Source: Dioscorea cayenensis subsp. rotundata (Eukaryota > Streptophyta > Magnoliopsida > Dioscoreales > Dioscoreaceae). Taken from it: 64,000 nucleotides of DNA. The position numbers and the translations under genes are program-made. Location: the NCBI RefSeq assembly GCF_009730915.1, contig NC_052481.1:20434461-20498460 (forward strand). Reading direction: 5' to 3'. Below, piece after piece: positions 13,560 through 26,600 of the stretch. Position 1 is the first letter of the stretch; every line of letters starts with the position of its first letter. Below the pieces are notes generated by a model. That model saw nothing but the letters and a program-made list of their open reading frames with translations. It had not been told where the DNA came from and ran no database searches.

Positions 13560-14419
13560 TTCAAGATAAAATAAATAAATACAAAGGAAAGAAAAAAAAA
13601 AGAAAAATGGAAAAGGAAAAGAAGCTAGGGGAGAGGAGTTTGTCCTGACATGGATGGCATGAGATGGAGAGAAGGAGATGAAGAGGGAGGGGTGGGATGG
13701 GAATGGGAAGAAGGTAAGGCTTACAGCTCTCTGGACCCCTACACCCTCTCTTCTTCACATAACGACACTCTTGTCTGCGTGAGACCCCATCACCACCTCA
13801 TCTCATCTCACCTCACCTCGCCTCCCCTCCCCTCCCTTTCCTTCTCTTCTCTCAAAACAATTCAACTATCTAGCTTCTCTATTTATAATAAATATATATA
13901 TATATATATATATATAATTTCCCAAAAAAATATTTTGTTTATCCATTAATTGCGGTGTAAAGTAGCAAGCAAAACCAAGCCAAGAAGAAAGAAAGAAGGA
14001 GGTGAAGAAGAAGAAGAAGAGAAGGAAAATATTATTTGCTTTCATTTCCTTTTGCTTTCCTTTTCCTTTCTTTGTTTTGGTATATATATCTTATTAGCTC
14101 TTCTCTTTTGTTGTCTTCTATCTTTCTCTCTTCTCCATCTCATCATCATCATCATCATCATCATCACCACCACTAGTTCTGAGTGCAACTCTTTCTTTGT
14201 TCTTATGCAGATGTGGTGAAGAAGATACAAGTCTGAAAGTGGGCAAAAATCTTTGGAGCTTTCCTCTTATCAGGTGCTCAGATCTACACACACATAAATA
14301 TATATGTTCATCATGTTGTTTTTCTATCACAACAAAAGGAATTGATTGACAACTTTTATTTGTTTTCTGATTTGGACTTCTCATCAGTTCCCTTTGCCAC
14401 ACAAACCAAAACAAGAATC
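13560..14419 (+). promoter_or_regulatory. Promoter and leader region of the IDD gene
   Basis: It holds a C/T-rich stretch at about 13790-13860 (repeated CTCACCTC and CCCCTCCC), a TATA-like TATTTATAATAAA at 13880-13892, a (TA)n tract, a GAA run near 14003-14020 and an (ATC)n run at 14142-14166, ahead of the ATG at 14420. Pyrimidine patches like this are typical of plant core promoters and leaders. A leader intron ending at the AG near 14271 is possible but unproven. Confidence 0.45.
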
Positions 14420-15538
14420 ATGGCAGCGGATTCATCGTCATCGTCTTTCTTCCGCATCGGAGATGAGTTCAATAACACGCCGACACAGCCGTCGGCCACA
14501 CCTAGCTCTTCCGGCCCTCCTCCTCCTCCTCTTCCGGCCAAGAAGAAGCGCAACCCTGGAACTCCATGCAAGTATTTAATTTGTTTCCACTATATACATC
14601 CAATTCTTAGTGAATTATGAGTTCTTAAATGTTGAATTATATAATTCATATCTTGCAGACCCAGATGCGGAAGTGATAGCTTTGTCACCAAAGACACTAA
14701 TGGCGACAAATCGGTTTATTTGTGAGGTATGCAACAAAGGGTTTCAGAGAGAACAAAACCTTCAGCTTCATCGGCGAGGCCATAACCTTCCTTGGAAGCT
14801 CCGGCAAAAGAACACAAAGGAAGTGCAACGCCGGAAAGTCTATCTATGCCCGGAGCCAACTTGTGTCCACCATGACCCTTCCCGAGCTCTCGGTGATCTC
14901 ACTGGAATCAAGAAACACTTTTGTCGGAAACACGGTGAGAAGAAGTGGAAGTGCGATAAGTGCTCAAAGCGATATGCCGTCCAGTCGGACTGGAAAGCTC
15001 ACTCGAAGACTTGCGGCACTCGTGAGTACCGGTGTGATTGTGGCACTCTCTTCTCCAGGTTCACTCTTTTGATTCACAAACTCAGCATACACATAATTCT
15101 CTTTGGAATTGTTTGATTAGGGTTAGGGTTTGTTTTCACTTATCTCATTTCTTATCCTTGAGATCAACGCCACTTTCTCTATCTTCTCTATTCACGTGCC
15201 GACATGTATGCAAGGTTTATCAGGTTTGTTCTCTTGTGAGTTGGCAAGTTGTGGAGAAGAGGATATGCATTACAGTGAAGGAGTTCTTTTGGTTTTGAAC
15301 TTAATAATGTTGTGTGTTTATCTCTTCATGATCATTTATGACTCTCTCATTGATTTGCATGGAAATGGAGTTGTTGAATGGTGGCTTTCATGGGTTTGGT
15401 GACATTCTTGCATTGAGAAAAAGAGTTTTGATTTCATTTATTAGATGCCCTCTTTATTTTTGCATCTTTTTTTTGAAAACATTCTCTCTTTGCATTTAAG
15501 GAAGAGCCAGAGCTTGAAATAGTGATCATCATTATCTA

Positions 15539-15586
<48 letters not shown>

Positions 15587-16426
15587 TTTTGTGATTATCA
15601 TTTCTGATTTTGCAGGCGTGATAGCTTCATTACTCACAGAGCTTTTTGTGATGCATTGGCTCAAGAAACATCAAGACTTCCGACAAGTCTCAGCAGTCTT
15701 TATGGGAACAATAACATTGCATCCTTACAAACACAAGGTCATCTCCGACCTTTCGACATTCATCAACCGCAACCACAACCGATATTTTTCGGCGGTGGAA
15801 GCTCGAACCAAATCGATCAATCTCTGCATGGATTGATGCAGCAGCAACAGCAGCAACAACAACTTCCTGAACTTCAAAACAACCAAAATAGTGCTGCTCA
15901 TTTAATTATGTCTTCTGATCAGTTTAGTGTTGGAAATGGAGGTGGTGATCATCATCATCATCATCATCATCAAGCAACAAGTCTGTTCAGTGGAAACAGT
16001 TTAATGAGTGATAACACCAGTGGTCATATGTTTAATCAGCAAGTGATGCCTCAAATGTCAGCAACTGCACTTCTTCAAAAGGCAGCACAAATGGGTGCAA
16101 CAACAAGCAGTAACACATCATCTTTGTTTAGAGGATTCAGTAGTAGCTCAAAACTGGACAATGAAACTCAGTTGCAGAACCTGATGAACTGCATGTTGAA
16201 TCCAAAACCTAATGACACTTTGACAAGAGATTTTCTTGGAGTTGGGAGCATGGTGAGAAACATGGGAGGTGGTAATATGTCTCAGAGAGATCATCATCAC
16301 CATCTTCATCATCATCATCAACAACAACAACAACATCAAGGGATGGAAATGGGTTCTTTAGATCACTCAGATATGAAATCAGGAGGTTCATCTTCAAGGT
16401 CCTTTCCTGGTGGGAGTTTGCTTTGA
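14420..16426 (+). CDS. IDD: INDETERMINATE-DOMAIN (IDD) C2H2 zinc-finger transcription factor
   Basis: Nuclear DNA-binding regulator of the plant IDD/BIRD family. Exons: 14420-14567, 14659-15058, 15616-16426; 452 aa, phases consistent. A Ser/Pro-rich N-terminus with the basic run KKKR (41-44) precedes the family phrase DAEVIALSPKTL. Four fingers follow: C71/C74/H87/H91, C113/C118/H136/H141, C148/C151/H164/C168 and C175/C177/H190/C194. The C-terminal half is rich in His, Gln and Asn and has the IDD motifs MSATALLQKAAQMGAT and TRDFLGVG, which in the family mediate partner contact (SCR/DELLA or co-repressors). Intron 1 appears to start with GC (CCAT|GCAAGT): the nearest GT would put exon 2 out of frame. 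The same junction makes residue 50 Tyr where I recall Asp in Arabidopsis relatives. Intron 2 carries a (TTA)n microsatellite at 15538-15585, just before the acceptor. Confidence 0.95.
15538..15585. repeat. (TTA)n microsatellite in IDD intron 2
   Basis: About 16 TTA units ending about 30 nt before the intron 2 acceptor at 15614-15615, where length changes could affect branch-site spacing. Confidence 0.9.
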
Positions 16427-16482
16427 GACTAGTAGTTCAAAACTTGGTTGCAGTGTTGGTTTGTAGCTAGTTGAGGAAGCTA

Positions 16483-16541
16483 TTCTTCTTCTTCTTCTTC
16501 TTCTTCTTCTTCTTCTTCTTCTTCTTCTTCTTCTTCTTCTT
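16483..16541. repeat. (CTT)n microsatellite in the IDD 3' region
   Basis: About 20 CTT units beginning 57 nt after the stop codon, probably in the 3' UTR. Confidence 0.9.
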
Positions 16542-17303
16542 TTTTAGTGTATGTATGCTACCTGTCAAGCTTCAATCTTCTCTATCTCTTTCTTTCTTTG
16601 TTTATCTCAATGCTAAACAAGAGGCACCAACCATGGTTATTATATATACCTTCTCTCTTGCTCTCTGTTTATCTATTTTATTTCTCTTTTCACAATATTG
16701 TTAAACGCTACCAGCATACAATATATATATATACCATCTCTCTGTCTCTTGCTTACTCATTATATCTAATTAGTTATGTGTGTGTGTATATATATATAGA
16801 GAAAATTTTCAAGTATTTTAAAAGGGACTTTTATTTTTCTCAGGAACTTAGAAATTAAGATGATAAACATATATGATTTAGGCACTATGAAATGAGCTAA
16901 ATAAAAAAATAAGTTATAATGAATATATATATATAGGTATAATATTAGATAATATTTAAAAAATTAAAATAAAATAAATTAAAAATTTATTTTTAAATTA
17001 ATTTACAAATCTCTACACTAAAACAAAGCATTTCTGACAACAACTCACACTCAATAAACAAACATGAGCAACCGTGTTACTATATATATCATATATATAT
17101 CTATGGATTTATCTTTTTATCTTATAAAATTACATATATAGTTTTTAATTCTCTATCTATCTCAATGCTGAACAAGGAAAACCATGCTTTTTATGCACAC
17201 ATGGCTAACCCTATATATTGTGTTCATACTTCATATTCATGCATGGAGTTTCCTACTTTCCTTGATGGATAAATTTATTAATTAAGTTGTATATACTTCT
17301 AGG

Positions 17304-17360
17304 TTGACCATGTTGACGTGGTCCAAAGTCAAATCAAACAGTTTGACTGACTTGGTTGAC
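17304..17360. promoter_or_regulatory. W-box cluster (five TTGAC cores in 57 bp)
   Basis: TTGAC cores at 17304-17308, 17313-17317, 17343-17347 and 17356-17360 on the plus strand and 17328-17332 on the minus strand. Several have the full W-box form TTGACC/TTGACT, the WRKY-factor binding core. The block is about 0.9 kb past the IDD stop and 3.3 kb before ARC3, so its target gene, if any, is unknown. Confidence 0.4.
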
Positions 17361-19190
17361 CAAGGCCTTATAAGTTACTAACCTGCGCGTGCTGATGAGA
17401 GAGAGGCGCAATTTAGTGTTTGAACTCATCTTCTTGTTTGGTTTCCATCTTTTCTACTGTATGGCTTTTCATCTTGGCTCCACTCTTGGTGGCTTTCTTG
17501 TAATTTACATCAAAGACTAGGCTTATGTTTGCTCTGCATCAAGTGAGGAGAGAGAAAAGCATCTTTTATTATTATTTTTAAAAAAATTATTTATTTATTT
17601 AGCTCATATTAATAAAAAAAAGCTTGAGATAATTATAAGTTATAATCATGCAAAATAAGAAAAATTAAGAAAATTTTAAGTTTTCATCTATTATTTTACT
17701 CATTAATTGGACACCCACATTAATTTTTTTTTAATTATTATATTACAATCATGTCATGCATTTGCTACAAAAAAAATTTTATTAAACTGAAATATAAATT
17801 TTTATATAACATTAAATAACAAAAAGGCTATACATGATGATAGTGTACGGTTAACTAAATCGTAAAATAAACTTTTGGCTTCATTAAATTGTTTTCTTGC
17901 AATACATCTGGCAAGAAAAAAATTACCATTTTTATAGTAAGCACTAATTAAGTGGAAAATATTAAAAGGTGTATATATATACAACACTTACTGAACTTTC
18001 AATAACTTCATATCTCTCGTTAGCATAATAATAATAATAATAATAATAATAATTTTGAGCATAATACTGTTTAAAGGAGACAACATTAATTTTATGTGGG
18101 ACAAGAACAAAATTATTTCGAACAAATAAAATAAAATAAAATAACAAAAAAGAACAATTGGGCTTTGTTTTTAGCATTGTCTTCAAGGGTTTGGAAGACA
18201 TGATGCAAAGCATATGAAGTGTATATAATATGATGATGTGTTTATTTATTTCAAAGATATTCCATGAAGATGGAATCCTATGTTTATATTTGCCAACAAA
18301 ACAACCCCTCCCCATAAAACAACCCTACAAAACCACATGCAAAGGGACACAATGTCCTTCAATATATCAACCCTTCAATTATTCTCATACACTACCATCT
18401 TTGAATTCTCTTCAAATTAGTTTCATCCTATTATTATTATTATTTCATATTTTTTGTGTTTTGAAGTGAATTTAAGATCTGGTTGTCGGTTGTTTAACAT
18501 AGTAGAGCAAGAGTTTTAATTCGTAGCAACTATTGTTATTATATTATTTATTTATTTATGATAAAATGTGACAAAGGTAGTATAGTCAAGGTTGCGCATG
18601 AGTTGAGAATTGATTATCCAACCTGTGCGTTCTCATATAATAACATAGAATTTAGGCTATAAAACTTGTATCCACAACTAGAGATTTGTTACTATCACTG
18701 TTTCTAATGAGATTTAAACTGAGAGCTTTTAAATCTCTCATACTATACTCTTCATATTGGGTCACTATAGATAGGCTATGAACCATTGGTTTTTTATTTA
18801 TTAAGTTCTAATGTCTCAATATCATTGCCAACTATTATTATTATTTTTTATTTGTAATCAAGTAAGTCTCGAAATAGTAAAGTGAAGTTTCCTTATTTTT
18901 CAGGGTGGCAAGTAAAAAAACTCCTAATTATTTATTTTAAATAATTAAAAACATTTTTTAATATGATGTAAATTTAATTTAATGAAACCCATATAATGAA
19001 ATTGTGAAGTGGTCCAACAATCAAGAAAACTTTAATCTCCATCTAAACTATGCTTGATTTCGCTTATTTTCTAATTCAATCCTGATACAAAGAAGATGCA
19101 AGGAAGAAGGTTAAAAATACTCTTAATTCTATTCATAATCTCCACTCAAACATTACCTAAATATTTAAAAAAATTGCTTGCATACACAAT

Positions 19191-19541
19191 AGGGTTTGTT
19201 TGGATTGACTTTTAAAGAATGTGCCTTTTTTTTTTAATTTTGTAGAAGCACTTTTGGAAAAGTACTTTTAGAGTAAGTTAAGTGCTTATGTATATTTTTT
19301 TATTTTGATGTATTAGATTCAGAAGCACTTTTGCAGTTGTGAAAATGTTTGGATGTTTATTTCAAAAGTACTAATATAGTGATAAATTACTAAAATGCCT
19401 ATTTACTGAATTATGATAATAACTCAATAATTATATATTACTCACATGTCTTATTTAACAAATAAATAATATTTGTCACTATTGTTATTTTTACAATTAA
19501 ATGTATTATTGTTGTTGTTATTGTTTTTTGTTGTTGTTGTC

Positions 19542-19589
<48 letters not shown>

Positions 19590-19890
19590 TTGTTCTTGTT
19601 GTTCTTCTTATTATGGGGATGAGAGAATTTGGTGAAATATAAAAGCATGTAATTTTTTGAGATTAGTTGAAGGCATTTTAATAATTGCACTTAACCAATT
19701 AGCTTTATCAAAAATAGTTTATTTCATAAGCTTTTTTTTGCAGCTTATAAAATAAGCTGTATTTGGGTTTATTTCACAGCTTGAGGTTATTTAAAAAGAG
19801 CCCATTTAAACACAAATATGAATCTCATAAGCACTTAACTTATAAGTTAAGTGCTTTTGGGTTAGCTATAAGCTAATCCAAACAACACCT
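19191..19890. mobile_element. Candidate non-autonomous DNA transposon (about 700 bp)
   Basis: The left end AGGGTTTGTTTGGATTGACT and the reverse complement of the right end AGGTGTTGTTTGGATTAGCT match at about 16 of 20 positions. The ends therefore form imperfect terminal inverted repeats. The interior is AT-rich, has a (TTA)n tract at 19546-19590 and no transposase. GTTTGGATT-type ends recall hAT-like MITEs, but I could not find a matching 8-bp target duplication, so the class is unassigned. Confidence 0.45.
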
Positions 19891-20501
19891 GTAAGTTCAT
19901 TCCTTTATAAATCATATTTATCTGTATGGCCATTCAAAACACTGCTATTTGTTTATTAAACCCAATGGTTTAAAATCAGTTCAATAATTTTATTTTAAAT
20001 AAAGCGTGTACTTATTTTTAATCTTTTTATTTTTGTAATAAATATTTTTAGTATAAATAAAAAGAAAAAAAGCAAGAGCTATAATAAAGTTTTTTTGATT
20101 TGCATATTTTAATACAAAATAGGGATAATTTGTGGCGACCATTTTTTAGTTGATTGACACCTGTTCCTATGTAAAATATATGTTTTTCTCTCTGATGAGG
20201 TGGGTTTGAACTTTAACTCACGCAAGACAAAGGTATATGAGGGTTTGACATATTAATTTCTTGTCTGTGCGCTAACATAACTTCTCTGCTTTATAAAAAA
20301 TAAAAAAAATAAATTATAGGGTTTTATAAACAAATGTAGTTTTATAGGAATATACTATTAACAATTATTTATTTATTTATTTTTTATTTTTGCATTTTTA
20401 ACCGGATTTAAGTATTTGATTAAAAATTTCAGAAATTAATGTTAATAAATATTTTTCAAAAACATATAATTATTTATTTAACTATAATCCCTCAGTGTGG
20501 C

Positions 20502-20588
20502 AGCCCACGATCAAGCAGACTCGAAAAGCCCAAATGAACAGATCAAGTTATCGTCGGACCGGCCCAAAATAGGGCCCAATTAAGCCCA
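20502..20588. promoter_or_regulatory. Site II-type (RGCCCA) promoter elements of ARC3
   Basis: Five RGCCCA cores (reverse of TGGGCY) at 20502, 20527, 20561, 20573 and 20583, all within 150 bp upstream of the ARC3 ATG. Site II elements are bound by TCP factors in promoters of housekeeping and organelle-related genes. Confidence 0.5.
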
Positions 20589-20646
20589 TTCACAAACTAT
20601 AGCTCTTAGGACCTCATCCTTCTCCCGCTCCTCCTTCTCTCGATCG

Positions 20647-23600
20647 ATGGAGGCCGCTGTTCGAATCCCCATTGCGATCTCTCCGCCGTCCTCTCTCCGG
20701 CGAAGTCCTTCTTCTCCATGGATCCCAGCTCGGCGTCTCCCCCTCCGCACCGTACTCCGTAGTCGGCGAACTCCTCTTCGCTTCCGAGCTTCTTTGGAAC
20801 CGTGCGAAGATTTAGGGCCAGTGGACGTGATTGGCATTGGAAGCCGGAAAGACGCTGTCATCGACTTCTGCCTTGCTTCCTCCTCCTCTGCCGTATCTTC
20901 TCGCTTCCGCTTCTGGTGCGCTTTCCTTCGTTCTCCCCCTTTTGTTATGAATTTTCGTGTATCTGAAACTAATTTGAGTGTTATTTAATGCATTGATGAG
21001 CGAGTTTTATTATTGAGCTGCTGATTTGCTTGTAAATGCTATCAAGCAAGGATTTTTTTTTGCTAAAGTTTTGGTTTTTAAGAAAATTTGTGTAGTTATT
21101 GTGATGTTTGATTTTCTTGTAGGACTATTCATGCAAGAGATTCTACGAAGGTTCAGTTGCTTGAACGGTGTATTGGAACAGGTTCTCTCATGCATACCTG
21201 GTAGTCTCTAAGCAATTTTTTTGTAGGCTTAGTGGTTAGTATGCATAAGGGACTAGTAGTTTAAATCTAACTAGCTTTTGGAATTATGCCGTAGGTGTAC
21301 TGTGTCTTGATTGTCGTTTAGTATGTTAGAAATTGCAATGGTTCCTGATCTCAATTCTCTTTTGTTTCAGATACGGTTGTCAGAAATGTGGAATATCCTT
21401 TAACATTGCATCCATGTCCTATGGCTGTTATTCTTGTATGTATATTTGTATCCTTTGGTGAAGTTCTTATATGAAGAACTTGGTTTTTCATTGATAAGAA
21501 TTTTACTATCACGGGCAGTTTTGGCATTCTTTTCTTGGTCTTGTAATTCTATCTTATTTTATAGGTGGCAAGTGCAGGGCATGGCATGGATCTTATTACA
21601 GCTACTGAACTTCTAAGTGCTGTTAAATCAGCAGGTGGGTTGTCTGTTGCCATACTTTTGAAGCCATTTACTTTTGAGGGACAAAGACGACTTGAAGAGG
21701 TAATTCCTTGTAGCCTGATATTGAGTTAGATTCCTTTTGATCTGTTTAGTATTGATCAATTCGCTCTGTGATTGTGTGTTTGTTCAGCTTTTTCTAAAAT
21801 ATCATTTAGAATACGTTTGAAAATTTTACCCTCAACTATTACTTCAGAAATTTACTTAAGCAAAAAGGAAATTTTGTTGGAATGCACTTCTTGAATTTTT
21901 CCTTTCTAACGAAGGTTGTAGGCTTGTAGCACTTTGCTTGAAAAGCATAATTATTTAATATTATTGTAATTCGGGTGGTTGGATCTACAGGTGGATGATA
22001 TAGCAAGTAAGCTTCGAGAGTGTTCACACTTTTATATTGGTAAGTATCTTGTGTCCCATTTCAAATTTCATATCTTGTAGCCTGGTCACAGTTCCTTTCT
22101 AGGCATGTTTGTGGTAGTTTTATTAGAACTTCTTTGTCACATGTTACAAGTAAAATTTGAGCTTGATTATTATAAATGAGATTTAACTTGAAATGGGTGT
22201 CTAGCTGTTTGAAATTTCTATGCTGAATGGCTTTGTTTAGATGCTCATCTTTTCATTTGTTGCTATAATAGATTTTTTTGGATATAAGCTTTCTTTTTTG
22301 TTAAATGTGGTAAATTCAATGCTCAAATCATTACATTTTGTTTTTACATGAGACTAGACAAGACATCTTCTATCTCTACATGAGAAATGGATATATTTGT
22401 ACCCCCTCCCAATTTTGAGTAGGTTTAGGGTTTTGTACAGGGAATAAACTAAATAGTTTCATATCGAAAAAGGGGAGAAATATTGTGTGTTTATATGTAT
22501 GATTTGGACTTGATTATGCAAGATGTATTTTATAGGGCAAAATCGCTAAGCTTGGTATGGGTTGAGCCAAAGCAGACAATGGGCTTCTGATACCCAAGTC
22601 TTGATTTTGATTAGTTCCAAAGTTATGTATATGGGATATACTAATGATGTCAAATAGAAGAAAAAAATACCCCGTGCTTATATGCATGACTTGAATTTGA
22701 TCACGTGAGGTGTCTTTTATAGGAGAAATGAAAATTTTGTTTCATTCGGCTCCTTTATGGGAAATCAATATATTTCTAGGTGTTTACCATGGGCACGATA
22801 ACTGGTACACCAAAGGTGCGTCCTTCCTGGTCCTCTCATACTAGGGAAAGGTCCTCTCAATGCTCTAACGCCCGCACCGGATATGGACCGACCAACCCGC
22901 AATGAATAGGTAAGGTATAGTATTGCTATGAATGACCCAACATCGAATACTAGTAATCATATCAGCAAAAGAATGTTCTCAAAATGATCGATTTGAAAAT
23001 GTTGTACGAAATGAAATCTCACAATATTTAGAATAATTTGCAAATCCGAATCGGCTAATTGTTCTCTAATAGCACCTGCTCTTGTCGAGATTTCTCGATT
23101 TCGAAATGTCTCAAAAGCTTTGAGCTTTTAGAATATGGCACCCGTGTGGCAATCTTTTTAATTGTATCGAAAGGTCCACTGAATTGGGATTTCCCAATTG
23201 GGCTGGGTCATTTCGGGAAAAATTTGTTGGGCTAGCAAATTCACATAAAAAGATGTACAATCAAACCTATTTCGCCATTCAACTGTAGCCCAAATGAATA
23301 TGGTCACCAAATAACGATATATATGGCAAAAGTGGGGTTGTGGGTTTTTTCTACCAATGGGTGCTCTTCCTTCACCGCCCCCCATGGGGATGGTCTACGG
23401 GGTTCATAACTATTGGTATGGGGTGTGTCAACATGAACAATTCATCACATAAGTGGTGTGAAGTCTTTCCAAATGTCTAGTAGTGCAAGACTTAGGTTGG
23501 GTATATGATGCATCCCCCAGAATTTTTACCTAATGAAAATATTTCCTATGAATGTCAGCAAAGAGGGTTTGTGTAAAGAATATCTTCCAAATCATGATTA

Positions 23601-26600
23601 ATTTCTTTTTCAAATCCCTGTAGTTGCATGCTTCCCGCATGCTAGATTTGTGTGCACCTTGAATGTAGGCCCTAAGGTTAAGAATTTTAGATCAACATGC
23701 AATGGATTTGAATCAGATTACTGGCAAGCAGGTGGCTGCTTATCCACCTGGATTGAATTATATATTTCTCACTGGCTTAGCATTGCACTCATCAGTTACA
23801 TTGGTGAGTATTCTCACAATAATTCCACAATGAAATCAACTGTACACTCATTTTGATAACTCAAACTAATCACTATTTTCATACTTGCATTTTTCTTTAG
23901 CTTAGTATGTTATTTTTTATTATCAGTCGTTGAAGCTGATTCATTACTCAAAGTGGAAGTTGAAACTCTAGCTGAGGCATTAGAAAGTGCCAACAATGCT
24001 GTTTTTGTGGCTTTAATTACAATCTCTTTTTTAATCTCTGTAAGTTGACTTATTTTAATTTTTCTTTCTACATTTGAAACTCTTGGCAGTTTTATAGAAC
24101 TGATTATTTCTCTGTAAATTATCAGGAGATGCATATGAAGCTGCTCGACACGTCAGCTGCACTACCCAAGCTGTTGAAATCATTGGATGTGTTAAAGGTC
24201 ATTGAAACCCATCAAAATTGTAGTCTGACTAATATTACTTTGAATGGTACTTTTGATTCACTTCAACTAACTGCTACAAATGGTCCCAAGTCTAAACACC
24301 TTCTTAGTTCATACAGTGTAAAATTCTTCTATGTCAATCCACTGAAATCTCCTAAAAGTGACTCTATCCCTGACATTCTGTCTCTAAATCTTATGCATCA
24401 TTTTTTCTCTTTTATGTATATCTAAAGTTGTCATTTGTGTATTGGTTATTATATTTGCAGCTTTTAGAAAGTTACGGAGAGGCTAAAGTTAGTTTTGGAG
24501 CTGGTTACAACATCAAGACAACAATTGCACAGGCTATCTCCCGATGTCCTTCTCTTTGTGATGGCCTAAAGGTAAAAGTTCTCAGTCAATATCTATAGTA
24601 TGATGGTTCATGTTTCAGTTCCCATTGGTTCTTAAACTCTCATTATCTTTAGAGTCATCACGAGCAATATTTGTGAACTCGAGCTTTTTTGGTAGCTTCC
24701 TACTCCTAGCTGTAGGATTTATGATGAAAAAAGTGTATAGCCATATGAATTATGAGTAAATTTGGCGGACATGTAATATCTTTTTTTAGCTCTCCTGCAT
24801 AATGAAGAGCACCATCTAATTTCAATGGGAAATTTAGTTGCTTAAAAGGAAGCTAGATAATGAAGTCGGTGTAAACTGTAAAGCATTTAATCTCAATTTT
24901 ACTTTCTGATTTTCATGTGTATGTGTGAAAAGTGTAACATCCTGGATTACAATGTTATTCGCTTTTTACCATGTTTATTGCTTTAAGCTTATTCCCATTC
25001 TTCAATTCCCATGGGTTTTAATCTACTGGGTACTTGGTTTTATCTGGTGTTTGGTGTTATCTTTGGTGCTCAGAACTCAAATGGCCTGGTTATCTTCACC
25101 CTTGCGAGTGCTTCTCCCTTGGAAGAAAATGATTTACTTGCCCATGTTCAGATCTTCCGACAAATTACTTCTTGCACTTGTGAAATAATTTTTTCAAGAA
25201 TTCATGAACCAGATCTTGAGCCAAACCTTATAATACTTACACTCCTGATTGTTGGGTAAGGATTACTGTATATACTTTGGTTTATTGGTCAGGGAAGCCT
25301 GCTATGCCATTTTAAATGCTGTTTGTGATTGACAGGTGCGACGAGAAAACTGTTCCCAACAAGAAGAGCTTTTTTGGTGGTCTGGCTGTGCGCTTCCCCT
25401 TTCTCTCCTCCTTTTTAGGAAAAAGCATTCCAGAGCAAAGGAATAATTATGCATCATCTCGGACATCAGATGTCTTCAACTTATCAGATAACATGAACTT
25501 GTCCGATGGTGCTGTAGACAAGGAAGCCGAATCTTTCAGCAAGTAATGAACTTGGTGTACAAAGTTTATTGATTTTGCTTGTTTCAACTCTGAAGGCATG
25601 GGAGACTAACGTGCCTTCTCGTTTTGGCAGAGAATTGAGCTTTGATAATGACAGAAGTTGCATTGAGTCATCAGATATCCCAAATCAATCAACTTCTGGA
25701 AATGAATTTCAGACTGATTTAGGTGTGACTTATGATATCTTTTCCGGTTTTACATTCTAAATGTCCTCCCCAGATTGACTAATTTAGTTCTCTGTTCACT
25801 ACTGGCTACAATAGTACAATCTACAGAAGAAGCAGACATGGAAACAGAGCAACCAGGTAGCTGGGATGTTAGTCCTGGATATCAGATTGCTCAAGTATGG
25901 GCTAAAGAGCGAGCCATTTTAAGTGGGACAGAAAAGATTGATAAGCTAGATACATTCACCTTTTCAAGCCATATTGGTGTTAAATCTTCTGATCAAATCT
26001 CTGATGGATCGTCATATTCTGACTCCAAGCTACCAAAATCTTTTGGTGGTACTAGTAGGATATCCTTAGTTCCCCCAAGCATCCCTTACATGGAATTAAA
26101 GTCAGGCACAGGTTTTGAAGCAATAAAAGATATGTACAGTTCTGCTGTGACACGCTTAAAGGGGAAGCAAGAAATTAGGCCCAGAAAAAGAGGGCTGCTC
26201 TCTGACCGAGCAGCATCAGTACTGGTACTTCTTATTTGTCAATATTTGTTACTTTTTTATTGTTTTTTATAATACATCTCTCTTAATTTAGCAGCATCAT
26301 TTATGTTCATTCATTTGCAATCCTCAAAGCAGTAAGTTGCTTGTAGGAGGCAGAAAGAGATTCACTCAAGAGCTGGACACCTATTCTGGAAATGCAGTAT
26401 AGGGGTGGCACTTATAGGGGCAGATGCCAAGAAGGTCTTCCAGAAGGAAAGGTATCTCCTTTATCATGCTGGGATGCCCAATCCACTACTATGATTCTAG
26501 CTGCGTACTGATACATGCATGATGTTTGCTTTAGGGTCGTCTAACCTTCACAGATGGTAGCTTCTATGATGGCATGTGGCGGTATGGTAAAAGATCAGGT

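Larger units (their letters stand above)
16860..20500. other. Spacer between IDD and ARC3
   Basis: No gene recognised. It contains a cluster of five TTGAC cores (17304-17360), an (ATA)n run (18026-18052) and a 700-bp inverted-repeat element (19191-19890). The remainder is AT-rich and unstructured to my eye. Confidence 0.6.
22782..23412 (-). other. Mosaic of organellar (plastid) DNA inside an ARC3 intron
   Basis: Three unrelated organelle gene pieces sit together, all on the minus strand. 22782-22891 matches the 3' domain of large-subunit rRNA; on the plus strand it reads CGATAACTGGTACACC and CAATGCTCTAACGCCC. About 23025-23125 translates to [20 protein letters not shown], typical of plastid rpoC1. 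23335-23412 translates to VMNPVDHPH and, after a 1-nt insertion in the G run, [11 protein letters not shown], the C-terminal signature of rpl2. These genes are not neighbours in a plastome, so this is a rearranged NUPT. A mitochondrial source of the rRNA piece is not excluded. 23130-23330 is unassigned. Confidence 0.8.

Noticed and set aside
16148..16397. Minus-strand frames rich in Met, Leu or Asp opposite IDD exon 3
   Set aside because: Shadows of the CAT/CAA (His/Gln) codon runs in the real gene.
23158..23385. 75-codon minus-strand ORF in an ARC3 intron, possible nested gene
   Set aside because: Its start lies in the shifted rpl2 fragment and it runs across the junction into unassigned organelle-like DNA; it is a by-product of the mosaic insertion.
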